Source: JAIQET01 sp035542575
Lineage (GTDB): Bacteria > Acidobacteriota > Terriglobia > Terriglobales > Acidobacteriaceae
Length of the DNA: 64,000 nucleotides
Reading direction: 5' to 3'
Assembly (NCBI GenBank): GCA_035542575.1
Contig: DATKLE010000014.1
Span: 1 to 64,000 of the forward strand
A model generated the notes under the pieces. It saw only the letters and a list, made by a program, of their open reading frames with translations, was not told the origin of the DNA and made no database searches. Positions 26,416 through 34,233 of the stretch are shown one piece after another. Every line of letters starts with the position of its first letter. Positions within the stretch are counted from its first letter, which is position 1. Position numbers and translations under genes: made by a program.

Positions 26416-26856
26416 ATGACACGGAGTTGGGTAGGTTTTGGACTGGCCATTGTTCAGCTAGGCATCTTTGTTACGATGGCTGTCAGCTTTCATAGGTCCT
26501 CGTTGAAGCTTTCTCCCAGTGGCAATCGCGAATATTTTGGGTGCATAACTCTCCAGAAACACAACCCGGATCCGGATTGCGGAGAATATTCAATACAGTA
26601 CGGTCCCTGCCACGGCGAACTTTATTGGTCTGCCAGTGAGTGTCGCGATTTTCTGTCCACCAAAATCGTCATGCTTATTAACCTTCCTGTCTTCATTCTG
26701 GCTGGCCTTGCCTCCCGATTGGGCTGGCGAATCGGCATCAGCCAGGTTTGGTCGTTCTATCTCGTGACAATGCTCGGCATACCCGTATTCTGGTATCTGA
26801 TCGGCGCTTGGGCCCAGCGTCGCGTGAAGAAAGCGGAGAGTCCCATACCAGACTAG
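26416..26856 (+). CDS. Small membrane protein of unknown function
   Basis: The 146-residue protein has three hydrophobic segments: near residues 7-25, about 85-103, and about 115-135. A loop between the first two contains several cysteines (FGCITLQ, DPDCGEY, GPCHGEL, ASECRDF) that could pair in the periplasm. I do not recognise a family. Its base composition is visibly lower in GC than the genes around it, which may signal recent acquisition. The start lies 12 bases after the CDF stop. It may be co-transcribed but shows no functional link. Confidence 0.6.
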   Translation: MTRSWVGFGLAIVQLGIFVTMAVSFHRSSLKLSPSGNREYFGCITLQKHNPDPDCGEYSIQYGPCHGELYWSASECRDFLSTKIVMLINLPVFILAGLASRLGWRIGISQVWSFYLVTMLGIPVFWYLIGAWAQRRVKKAESPIPD

Positions 26857-26871
26857 AACCTAAGATATCTT

Positions 26872-28575
26872 CTAGCCTGGACTTTGATCTTGTTTAGCGT
26901 AAATCTCCTTCGCCCTCTGAATCGTATCCGCCTCTTGGGGAAGCTTGTCGCTCCGTATTCTCACAATCCTCGGGAACCGCAGGGCGTACCCGCTCTCGTG
27001 CCGGTCGGAACGCATCATGTTGTTGAACGCCACTTCCAGCACGATCTTCGGTTCGACCGCGAGCCTGAAGCCCTGGTCTTCCACCGTGTGCTCCAGGAAC
27101 CATTTGCCCATCTCCGTGATCTCAGAATCGGTCAGGCCGGAATAGGCCTTGCCAATGTTTACCAGCCGGTCGCCATCCCACACGGCAAATGTGTAGTCGC
27201 TCAACACTCCGATCCGCTTGCCGTGTCCGTACTCCACCGCGGTCACGACCACGTCGAGCGTCGCCAGTTCGCGCTTGAGCTTCAGCCAGGACTTGCCGCG
27301 CTTGCCCGGAGTGTAGGCTGACTCAGGATCTTTGATCATCAGGCCTTCGTTGCCGCGGGCCTGGGCGGCCCCGAACAACTGATCAAGCTCGTGCGCCGAT
27401 TTTGCGTGGTACACAGGCGCGCGAATCAGTTGTCCTGCCACGGCCTCCTCGGAAGCGAAGGCCAATCTGCCTTGTGTGCCCCGGGAGCGGACCTGCCCGG
27501 CCTTTCGCGGCGCTGACAGCAACTCATCGAGAATCTGCCCGCGCTCCCGCAGAGGCCGATCAATCAACAACTCGCCGCCGCAATACAGCACATCAAACAC
27601 CAGGTAAGCCACCGGTACCCGCCGCATCATCTCGTTGCTCACCTTTTTGCGTCCCAGCCGCTGCTGCAGCGCGCTGAACGGAAGCGCCCTCCCGCCTTCA
27701 TCGCCGAGATAGCTCCACGCCACAATCTCGCCATCGAGGATGGCCTCCTGCGGCAAGCCCGCCAGCGCGTCAGGCAATTCCGGAAAAGACTCGGTGATTT
27801 CGTCGCGGGTGCGGGAAAAAATCCTCACCTCGCTACCGGCGATGTGGACCTGGGCGCGGATACCGTCATACTTGTCCTCGATCAGCGCGCTCTCGAAGTA
27901 GCTGAGCGCATCCTCAGCGGAATCAGCTGGACTGGCCAGCATGAAACCCAGGGGATGGAACAGCCGCATCCTGGCCTGCGGTAGCCTGCCGTCAGCTGCC
28001 AGCTTCAGGGTCTCGCCGATATCTCCCAGCAGCATGTTGGCGCGCTGCACTTCGGTCAGCGTGCCCCCGTAAGCCTTGGCAATGGCCTCCTCCACCAGGC
28101 TTTCTTTCAGACCGATCCGCATGTCTCCGGTCATGATCTTAATGATGTACTTGGCCTCGAGGGGGCTGACCTGCGATAGCAGCTCGTGCACAAGCCCGGT
28201 CTTGGCTGCGGGTCCGCGCGCGGAGGCAATGTGCTGGAATTTCTCTTGCACCTGGCGCGGAGTTAGCTCTGCCCCGGTTCGACACGGCAGCACTTCAGCA
28301 GCGACGGCGCCCAGGTCACCTTGGCGACGGTAGACCGCGGTGAGATCCCGCTCGCTTGTTCCGGAGAGTTCCGCAACCGCTCGCCACAAGAGCGCCCCTC
28401 CGGCCTGGAGCGTGGCCTCTTCCCAGACAGGGAAGGGCCGGCCGGAAAGAAACACCGCGGAGACGGCAGCATCCTCGGTTGTGCGCGACTTGAGGTAGTC
28501 CGCAACCACGGCCACCTTCTCCAGCCTTTTCGTCGTGCCGGCGATGCGTTCGCAGGCTGCAACCAGTCTTTGCAT
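26872..28575 (-). CDS. ATP-dependent DNA ligase
   Basis: The 567-residue enzyme has an N-terminal DNA-binding domain (about residues 1-200), then the nucleotidyl-transfer domain with motif I EDKYDGIRAQ (nucleophilic lysine K235). Next come motif III-like FSRTRDEI and motif IV LDGEIVAW, motif V as EGLMIKDPESAY, and a C-terminal OB domain. This is the long archaeal/LigB-like arrangement found in many bacteria in addition to NAD-dependent LigA. It probably seals nicks during repair. No lhr or phosphoesterase partner is adjacent here, unlike in several other bacteria. The reading frame converges with the small membrane gene. Confidence 0.93.
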   Translation of the reverse strand: MQRLVAACERIAGTTKRLEKVAVVADYLKSRTTEDAAVSAVFLSGRPFPVWEEATLQAGGALLWRAVAELSGTSERDLTAVYRRQGDLGAVAAEVLPCRTGAELTPRQVQEKFQHIASARGPAAKTGLVHELLSQVSPLEAKYIIKIMTGDMRIGLKESLVEEAIAKAYGGTLTEVQRANMLLGDIGETLKLAADGRLPQARMRLFHPLGFMLASPADSAEDALSYFESALIEDKYDGIRAQVHIAGSEVRIFSRTRDEITESFPELPDALAGLPQEAILDGEIVAWSYLGDEGGRALPFSALQQRLGRKKVSNEMMRRVPVAYLVFDVLYCGGELLIDRPLRERGQILDELLSAPRKAGQVRSRGTQGRLAFASEEAVAGQLIRAPVYHAKSAHELDQLFGAAQARGNEGLMIKDPESAYTPGKRGKSWLKLKRELATLDVVVTAVEYGHGKRIGVLSDYTFAVWDGDRLVNIGKAYSGLTDSEITEMGKWFLEHTVEDQGFRLAVEPKIVLEVAFNNMMRSDRHESGYALRFPRIVRIRSDKLPQEADTIQRAKEIYAKQDQSPG

Positions 28576-28704
28576 GGATCGCCTACGGTGCCAAGTTTAA
28601 GAAACAGGGCTATTTACATCCCTACTCGTCCATCCTAAATGAACCCGGCGCTGTGATAACCTTAGATACTGGTACTTGGGTCCCGGAAGGATCATCTAAA
28701 TCAC

Positions 28705-29691
28705 ATGCGATTTCTGCGAACATGGGCGCGTCTCCTCGCGGCAGTGCAGCTCTTACCCGCCTTGGAGGGTGGCGAGGAAACCCTGGTCGGCGGCCAGGCA
28801 GTGCTGGAGGGCGTGATGATGCGCTCGCCTCATGCCTGGGCCATCACCTGCCGCAAGCCTTCCGGGGAGTTGTCCACTTACAGCGAAACGCTGGAGCGGC
28901 CCTCCGACAAGCATAAGTGGATGGCCTGGCCGGTTGTCCGAGGGGTCATCACCCTGGGACACGCCATGGCGCTGGGGTTCAAAGCCCTGCGCTTTTCCGC
29001 AAATGTCGCCTTGGATGAGATTCCCGCGAACGACAAGGGCAGGAAGCTGGAAGTCAGCGGGTGGATGGCTGCCATCAACGTCATTTTCTCCCTCGGCTTT
29101 TTCATCTTCATGTACAAGTACTTGCCGCTCGTAGCGGCGACCGAACTGAAACGGGTCAATCCCTTGTTTGGCGGGCAAGTCATCTTTAACCTGATAGATG
29201 GACTCATCCGCATCGCCCTGTTCCTGCTGTTCATCTGGGGGATCTCGCTGTGGCGTGACATCCACCGCGTATACGAGTATCACGGGGCCGAGCACAAGAC
29301 GGTGTTCGCTTTCGAGAACGGCGAGGCGCTCGAGACCCGCACGGTGCAGAAGTACTCCACCTACCATCCGCGCTGCGGCACCAGCTTCCTGATGACGGTG
29401 ATGATCATCTCGATCCTGGTGTACATGATGATCCCAGTGACCACGTTCTGGGCGCGGTTTGCCATTCGCATTGCGCTACTGCCGGTGATTGCCGGGGTGT
29501 CGTACGAAATCATTCGCTTTGCGGCCAAACACCGCGGATCGCTGTTTGCCATGATGACCGCTCCCGGGCTATGGCTGCAGCGGATTACGACCCAGCCCCC
29601 CTCAGACGACCAGGCGGAGTGCGCGATTGTGGCGCTGGATCAGGCCATGGCGCTGGAAAAGCAGCGCGGTGGTGAATTGGTAATTGCCTAG
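28705..29691 (+). CDS. DUF1385 membrane protein
   Basis: The 328-residue protein contains the DUF1385 signature: GGQAVLEGVMMRSPHAWAI near the N-terminus, YEYHGAEHKTVFAFENGE, and STYHPRCGTSFL, plus four or more membrane helices. The conserved histidines and cysteine suggest metal binding. DUF1385 genes are frequently found next to prfA and prmC, and here those genes follow in the same direction after an inserted four-helix gene. The biochemical role is unknown. The association with translation termination genes is conserved context, not proof of function. Confidence 0.88.
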   Translation: MRFLRTWARLLAAVQLLPALEGGEETLVGGQAVLEGVMMRSPHAWAITCRKPSGELSTYSETLERPSDKHKWMAWPVVRGVITLGHAMALGFKALRFSANVALDEIPANDKGRKLEVSGWMAAINVIFSLGFFIFMYKYLPLVAATELKRVNPLFGGQVIFNLIDGLIRIALFLLFIWGISLWRDIHRVYEYHGAEHKTVFAFENGEALETRTVQKYSTYHPRCGTSFLMTVMIISILVYMMIPVTTFWARFAIRIALLPVIAGVSYEIIRFAAKHRGSLFAMMTAPGLWLQRITTQPPSDDQAECAIVALDQAMALEKQRGGELVIA

Positions 29692-29704
29692 CGGGCCCAA
29701 ACCC

Positions 29705-29726
29705 GTCGTTTGTCGTTAGTCGTTCG
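29705..29726 (-). repeat. AACGAC-unit repeat, left of the four-helix gene
   Basis: The minus strand reads cgaacgactaacgacaaacg, a run of AACGAC-like units. A similar run lies in the opposite orientation at 30202-30223, so the pair brackets the four-helix protein gene. Confidence 0.5.
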
Positions 29727-29803
29727 ACAACCTCTCCTGGCCGCGTTCATCCATCACATACAGATTGGCTGGTGAGACGGTAAGGAGATGATGGAGGGTT
29801 TAT

Positions 29804-30169
29804 ATGCCATCATCCTTCAGAGATTTGCGCGTCTGGCAGGAAGCCATGAAATTGGCATCAGGGATCTATCGGACAACAGCAGAATTTCCGAAGCATGAAT
29901 TGTATGGCTTGAGCCAACAAATGCGGCGCGCGGCGGTCTCGATTCCGAGCAACATCGCCGAGGGGAAGGGTCATCGGAGCAATCGCGAGTTTGTCAATTT
30001 CCTGCATCATGCCCGAGGGTCGCTGCTTGAGCTTCAGACGCAGATGCTGATCGCGCAGGATTTACAATACCTTGGGGAGGACGTATTGCAGAAGCTGAGC
30101 AATCGCGCCGACCACGTCGGACGAAGCTTGAACAGTCTCATTGACTCGATTTCCGAAAGAGCCGCCTGA
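29804..30169 (+). CDS. Four-helix bundle protein (S23/23S rRNA intervening-sequence type)
   Basis: The 121-residue protein shows the standard pattern: FRDLRVWQEAMKLASGIY, TAEFPKHELYGLSQQMRRAA, SIPSNIAEGKGHRSNREFVN, and LHHARGSLLELQTQM. Proteins of this family were first found in intervening sequences of 23S rRNA genes, but most are free-standing and of unknown function. This copy is not in an rRNA gene. It separates DUF1385 from prfA, which are usually neighbours, and is bracketed by inverted AACGAC repeats, so it looks like an insertion. Confidence 0.9.
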   Translation: MPSSFRDLRVWQEAMKLASGIYRTTAEFPKHELYGLSQQMRRAAVSIPSNIAEGKGHRSNREFVNFLHHARGSLLELQTQMLIAQDLQYLGEDVLQKLSNRADHVGRSLNSLIDSISERAA

Positions 30170-30201
30170 GTCAACTGTGAGAGTTGGTCCCGGTTCTCGC
30201 C

Positions 30202-30223
30202 AACGACCAACGACGAACGACCA
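30202..30223 (+). repeat. AACGAC-unit repeat, right of the four-helix gene
   Basis: The segment reads aacgaccaacgacgaacgac then ca and ends nine bases before the prfA start. It is the inverse-oriented counterpart of 29705-29726. Confidence 0.5.
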
Positions 30224-30231
30224 AAGACTGT

Positions 30232-31311
30232 ATGTTTGAGAGATTGGACCAAATCGAAGCGCGTTACGAGGAACTGACGCACGCTCTGGCCTCGCCCGAG
30301 GTCATCAACGACTCCTCGCGCTACCAAAAAACCGCCAAGGCCCACAGCGAGATCACGCCGGTGGTGGAGAAGTATCGCGAGTATAAAGACCTGAAACGGG
30401 GTATCGCCGAGAGCAGGGCCGTGCTGGCCGACGAGAAAGATCCTGACATGCGCGCCTACGCGCAGGAAGAACTCGACAAGCTCGAAGGCCGGGTTGGCGC
30501 GGTGGAAGAAGAACTCAAGGTCCTGCTGTTACCCAAGGACCCCAATGACGAAAAAGACGTCATCCTGGAAATCCGGGCGGGCACTGGTGGAGATGAGGCC
30601 ACGCTCTTTGCTGCGGAAATCTTCCGCATGTACACGCGCTACGCAGAGACGCAGGGCTGGAAAGTCGAGGTGCTTTCGACGTCCGAGTCTTCCGTGGGCG
30701 GATTGAAGGAAGTGATCGCATTGATCGAAGGCCAGCGGGTGTATTCGCGTTTGAAATACGAAAGCGGGGTGCATCGCGTGCAGCGGGTTCCTGCAACGGA
30801 GCAGCAGGGCCGCGTCCATACTTCAGCCGTGACCGTGGCGGTGCTGCCGGAAGCCGAGGACGTGGATATCAAGATTGATCCCAAAGATCTCCGCATTGAT
30901 ACCTTCTGCTCCTCCGGCCCGGGCGGACAATCGGTGAATACCACCTATTCCGCCGTGCGCATCACGCACCTGCCAACAAATACTGTGGTCAGTTGTCAGG
31001 ACGAGAAGTCACAGATCAAGAATCGCGAGAAAGCCATGCGCGTGCTGCGGTCGCGGCTGTATGAAGTCGAGATGCAGAAGCAACAGGAAGCTCTGGCCAA
31101 AGAGCGCAAGGCGATGGTGGGCACAGGCGACCGCAGCGAAAAGATCCGCACCTACAACTTCCCGCAGAACCGTGTCACCGACCACCGCATTGGCCTTACC
31201 CTTCACCAGTTGCAGGACGTCATGGACGGCAAACTCGGGCCGCTGGTCGAGGCCCTGGTGACCCATTACCAGGCAGAAAAGCTGAAGCGCGAAACCGCAA
31301 ACGTGGGATAA
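30232..31311 (+). CDS. prfA: Peptide chain release factor 1
   Basis: The start is taken at the ATG at 30232 (MFERLDQIEARYEEL), which matches the family; upstream extension would use repeat DNA. The 359-residue protein recognises UAA and UAG stop codons: the RF1 anticodon-like tripeptide PAT is at about residues 186-188, and the GGQ catalytic motif is at residues 231-233. The sequence around GGQ reads SSGPGGQSVNTTYSAVR, differing from the usual GAGGQHVNTTDSAVR at several places. The glutamine would be methylated by PrmC, encoded next. No internal frameshift is present, as expected for RF1. Confidence 0.96.
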   Translation: MFERLDQIEARYEELTHALASPEVINDSSRYQKTAKAHSEITPVVEKYREYKDLKRGIAESRAVLADEKDPDMRAYAQEELDKLEGRVGAVEEELKVLLLPKDPNDEKDVILEIRAGTGGDEATLFAAEIFRMYTRYAETQGWKVEVLSTSESSVGGLKEVIALIEGQRVYSRLKYESGVHRVQRVPATEQQGRVHTSAVTVAVLPEAEDVDIKIDPKDLRIDTFCSSGPGGQSVNTTYSAVRITHLPTNTVVSCQDEKSQIKNREKAMRVLRSRLYEVEMQKQQEALAKERKAMVGTGDRSEKIRTYNFPQNRVTDHRIGLTLHQLQDVMDGKLGPLVEALVTHYQAEKLKRETANVG

Positions 31312-31340
31312 GAGACGGCAAACGTGGAAACCGGCCCGCA

Positions 31341-31366
31341 GTCCTCTGTGTCTCTGTGGTGAAATA
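31341..31366 (+). repeat. 'cctctgtgtctctgtggtga' low-complexity repeat before prmC
   Basis: The sequence cctctgtgtctctgtggtga followed by aatag is a well-known dispersed motif related in reverse to repeat A at 24052 and 24140. It lies immediately before the prmC start and may contribute to its translation region. Confidence 0.45.
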
Positions 31367-31371
31367 GGTTT

Positions 31372-32211
31372 GTGCTCCTCGGCGATGCTCTCACTTCGGC
31401 GATCCAGCGGCTCACTGCGGCCCACGTTGGCTCACCCCGGATGAACGCGGAAGTCCTGCTCATGTTCGTTCTGGGCTGTGACCGCGCGTACCTCTACGCT
31501 CATCCCGAGCGGGCGCTCAGCCCCGAAGATAACGCCCGGTATGACGAAGCACTGACGCAGCGCGCGCGCGGGGTCCCGGCCCAGTACATCACCGGACACC
31601 AGGAATTCTGGGGGATGGACTTCATTGTGACGCCGGCCGTACTCATCCCCCGCCCCGAAACCGAGCACGTGATCGAAGCGGTGTTGCCACTGGCGCGCGG
31701 GCTGAGAAAGCCCAGGATTGTTGATGTTGGCACGGGATCAGGCTGCCTTGCCATCGTCCTCGCCAGTGAACTGCCCCAGGCCGAGGTCCACGCCACTGAG
31801 ATTTCCCCCGAGGCGCTCGAGATTGCCCGCGCGAATGCTGCGCGGCACCAACTGGAACGGCGGATTCACTTCCACCAGACCGACCTGCTGCAACGACTCG
31901 ATGCCAACGCCTTCGATCTCGTCGTCTCCAACCCTCCCTACGTCGGCGAATCCGAGGAAGACCAGGTGCAGCTTGAAGTGCGCAAGTTTGAGCCGCGGAA
32001 TGCGGTGTTCGCAGGGCCTAGCGGCCTGGAGGTGATTGAGCGCCTGGTCCCACAGGCGTGGGGCGCCCTCCAATCCGGCGGATGGCTGGTAATGGAAATC
32101 AGCGGCACTATTGCCGCAGGAGTCCGACGGTTGCTGGCCGATTGGAAGAATGTGCGCATCGCAAACGATCTCCAGGGGATTCCGCGGGTGGTTTCCGCCG
32201 GGAAACCGTGA
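31372..32211 (+). CDS. prmC: Release factor glutamine methyltransferase
   Basis: The 279-residue protein has the PrmC N-terminal helical domain (LGDALTSAIQRLTAAHV, and RGVPAQYITGHQEFWG). The methyltransferase domain follows, with SAM motif VDVGTGSGCLAIVLASELP and the substrate motif NPPY beginning at residue 187. PrmC methylates the GGQ glutamine of RF1 and RF2. It follows prfA by 60 bases, the usual arrangement. A GTG at 31372 is the annotated start; the ribosome binding site is poor, because the upstream sequence is repeat-derived, so another nearby start is possible. Confidence 0.93.
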   Translation: MLLGDALTSAIQRLTAAHVGSPRMNAEVLLMFVLGCDRAYLYAHPERALSPEDNARYDEALTQRARGVPAQYITGHQEFWGMDFIVTPAVLIPRPETEHVIEAVLPLARGLRKPRIVDVGTGSGCLAIVLASELPQAEVHATEISPEALEIARANAARHQLERRIHFHQTDLLQRLDANAFDLVVSNPPYVGESEEDQVQLEVRKFEPRNAVFAGPSGLEVIERLVPQAWGALQSGGWLVMEISGTIAAGVRRLLADWKNVRIANDLQGIPRVVSAGKP

Positions 32212-32735
32212 CCGGCGCCGGGGACCGCCTTGACATCGTTCATGCCAGGACGATGCCGATGCCTTCCTTTCACATGAGGAAGCTCACGGATGCGTCCGCA
32301 TGAAAAGTTTTGCACGAAGCACGTTCTCCGGGTCGCACAGAAAACTTTCTTCCCCACAGGCCACTCTCCTATAGAATTTGCCGCCTGCCTGGACTACAAT
32401 CCTCCGCGATTTGCTGTCGTGCTCGGGGTTGGCACGCGGGGACCAGCACCACGACCTTCCAATTCAGTATGTTTCTTGTCGGTTTGTCGCGGCGTGCTCA
32501 CTGGTCGCCGGGCAAAGCCAGGTGTGCCGGCCAGGAAAAGCAAGGCGAAACAGAGGAAAGCTGCCGGCTTGCGGCTGAGGACTTCGCCGCGGCTTGAGGA
32601 TGCTCTGTTGCCTTGTTAGGAAAGTGACTTGCCCAGCCGTCTTGGTTCAGGCGAGCTGCACTCTGCGGCAGCGCCGGTAGTGGGGGCCCGCGGCCGAACC
32701 CGGTCTTCGAAGAATGCCTTACACGAGGAGAAAAC
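32212..32735. other. 524-base region without a recognised gene
   Basis: No reading frame here looks like protein, and I could not fit a tRNA, RNase P, tmRNA, 6S RNA or riboswitch pattern. A TATAGAAT box near 32372 could be a -10 element. Good GAGGAG lies just before the kelch gene. This is the longest gap in the window and may hold a long leader or a small RNA. Confidence 0.4.
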
Positions 32736-34166
32736 ATGAGGGTGTTGCGAACGCTCGGAATCGCACTTGTGGTCGTGATCATTTCGGCGGGGGTTGCCGG
32801 AGCGCAGTGGCAACCGCTGCAGAACCAGCCTACCTTCAACGCTAGTACCTCCCTGCTACTCACCGACGGGACGGTCATGGTCCACCAAGAAGGTGGCCAG
32901 CAGTGGTTTAAGCTGACTCCCGACATTAACGGGAGCTACGTTAACGGAACCTGGTCCCAGCAGGCTTCCTTGCCCTCCAATTACAGCCCGCTCTATTACG
33001 CTTCCGCGGTGCTGCCCGACGGGCGGCTCATCGTGGAGGGTGGAGAATACAACTTCGGCAACTTCGCATGGACCAATCTGGGTGCCATCTACGATCCGCT
33101 AGCCAACACCTGGACCCCGGTCAATCCACCCAGCGGGTGGGCCAACATCGGCGATGCTCAGAGCGTGGTCCTGCCCAACGGGGTGTTCATGCTGGCGAAC
33201 GCTCTCAGCAATCAGCAGGCCCTGTTGAATGCTTCGAACCTGACTTGGACCGCAACCGGCACGGGTAAGGCCGACGGCAATGACGAAGAAGGATGGGAGC
33301 TGTTGCCCAGCGGGATCGTACTAACCGTGGACGCGAACAATACGGATGATACCCACTCCGAGAAGTATAGCCCGCGCTTGGGCAAGTGGGTGAGTGCCGG
33401 AAGCACGGTCGTTCCCCTGACCGACCCCGGCTCGCACGAGATCGGACCGGCGGTATTGCGTTACGATGGAACCGTTTTCGCCATGGGAGGCACGGCGCAC
33501 ACCGCCATCTATAACACCGCCACCGGGACCTGGGCAGCGGGTCCGGACTTCCCCAAAGCCGGTAGCCAGCAACTGGATATGGCGGACGCGCCCGCGGCCC
33601 TGTTGCCCAACGGCCATGTGCTCTGCGACACCAGCCCAGGAATCTTCCAGAACGGCGTGCGCTTCTTCGAGTTCGACGGCACGAAATTCATCAGGGTACC
33701 CGGAACGCCGGATTCGAGGACGAACACTTCCTTCGAGGGCCGTATGCTGGTTCTTCCGACCGGACAGATCCTGTTTGCGGACGGTACCAAAGATATAGAG
33801 ATCTACACGGCGTCGGGCAATCCGGATCCCGCGTGGGCACCTACGATTCATTCTTTCCCGAGCACCATTACCCGCGGGGGTACTTTCACCATTTCGGGTA
33901 CACAGCTGAACGGGCTGTCGCAGGGAGCGATGTACGGTGACGATGCCCAGATGGCAACCGACTACCCGCTGGTGCGGATTACCAACCAAAACACTGGCCA
34001 CGTGTTCTATGCCCGCACCCACAACCACAGCACCATGTCCGTCGCTCCCGGACAGCGCGGCTCCACCCATTTTGATGTAGGCAATGACGTGGAGACGGGC
34101 CCGTCCAACCTGGAATTAGTCGCCAACGGGATCGCTTCCACTCCCGTCACCGTGACCGTCCAGTAA
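32736..34166 (+). CDS. Secreted kelch-like beta-propeller protein with galactose-oxidase-type C-terminal domain
   Basis: The 476-residue protein has a signal peptide ending GVAGAQ. Repeated kelch-like blades follow, with recurring LPDGRL, LPNGVF, LPSGIV, LPNGHV and LPTGQI turns paired with GGxxY/WT strands. The C-terminal domain (about residues 370-476, SFPSTITRGGTFTISGTQL to VTVTVQ) resembles the immunoglobulin-like DUF1929 domain of galactose oxidase. The copper-ligand residues of galactose oxidase are not evident, so an enzymatic role is doubtful. It is exported. It begins the envelope-protein region, with a strong GAGGAG ribosome binding site. Confidence 0.82.
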   Translation: MRVLRTLGIALVVVIISAGVAGAQWQPLQNQPTFNASTSLLLTDGTVMVHQEGGQQWFKLTPDINGSYVNGTWSQQASLPSNYSPLYYASAVLPDGRLIVEGGEYNFGNFAWTNLGAIYDPLANTWTPVNPPSGWANIGDAQSVVLPNGVFMLANALSNQQALLNASNLTWTATGTGKADGNDEEGWELLPSGIVLTVDANNTDDTHSEKYSPRLGKWVSAGSTVVPLTDPGSHEIGPAVLRYDGTVFAMGGTAHTAIYNTATGTWAAGPDFPKAGSQQLDMADAPAALLPNGHVLCDTSPGIFQNGVRFFEFDGTKFIRVPGTPDSRTNTSFEGRMLVLPTGQILFADGTKDIEIYTASGNPDPAWAPTIHSFPSTITRGGTFTISGTQLNGLSQGAMYGDDAQMATDYPLVRITNQNTGHVFYARTHNHSTMSVAPGQRGSTHFDVGNDVETGPSNLELVANGIASTPVTVTVQ

Positions 34167-34189
34167 GGGCGCATCGAAGTGATCAGACC

Positions 34190-34214
34190 AAGGACGGGCC
34201 AAAGGCCCGTCCTT
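34190..34214. terminator. Bidirectional intrinsic terminator
   Basis: An 11-bp perfect stem AAGGACGGGCC / GGCCCGTCCTT with an AAA loop lies between the convergent kelch gene and the TonB receptor gene, and can end transcripts from both sides. Confidence 0.7.
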
Positions 34215-34233
34215 CTTGTGTCCTGGGATTCGG

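Noticed and set aside
32540..32600. RNase P-like 'acagaggaaagctgccggc' segment
   Set aside because: Only a few bases resemble the conserved core; the paired elements and flanking conserved regions are missing.
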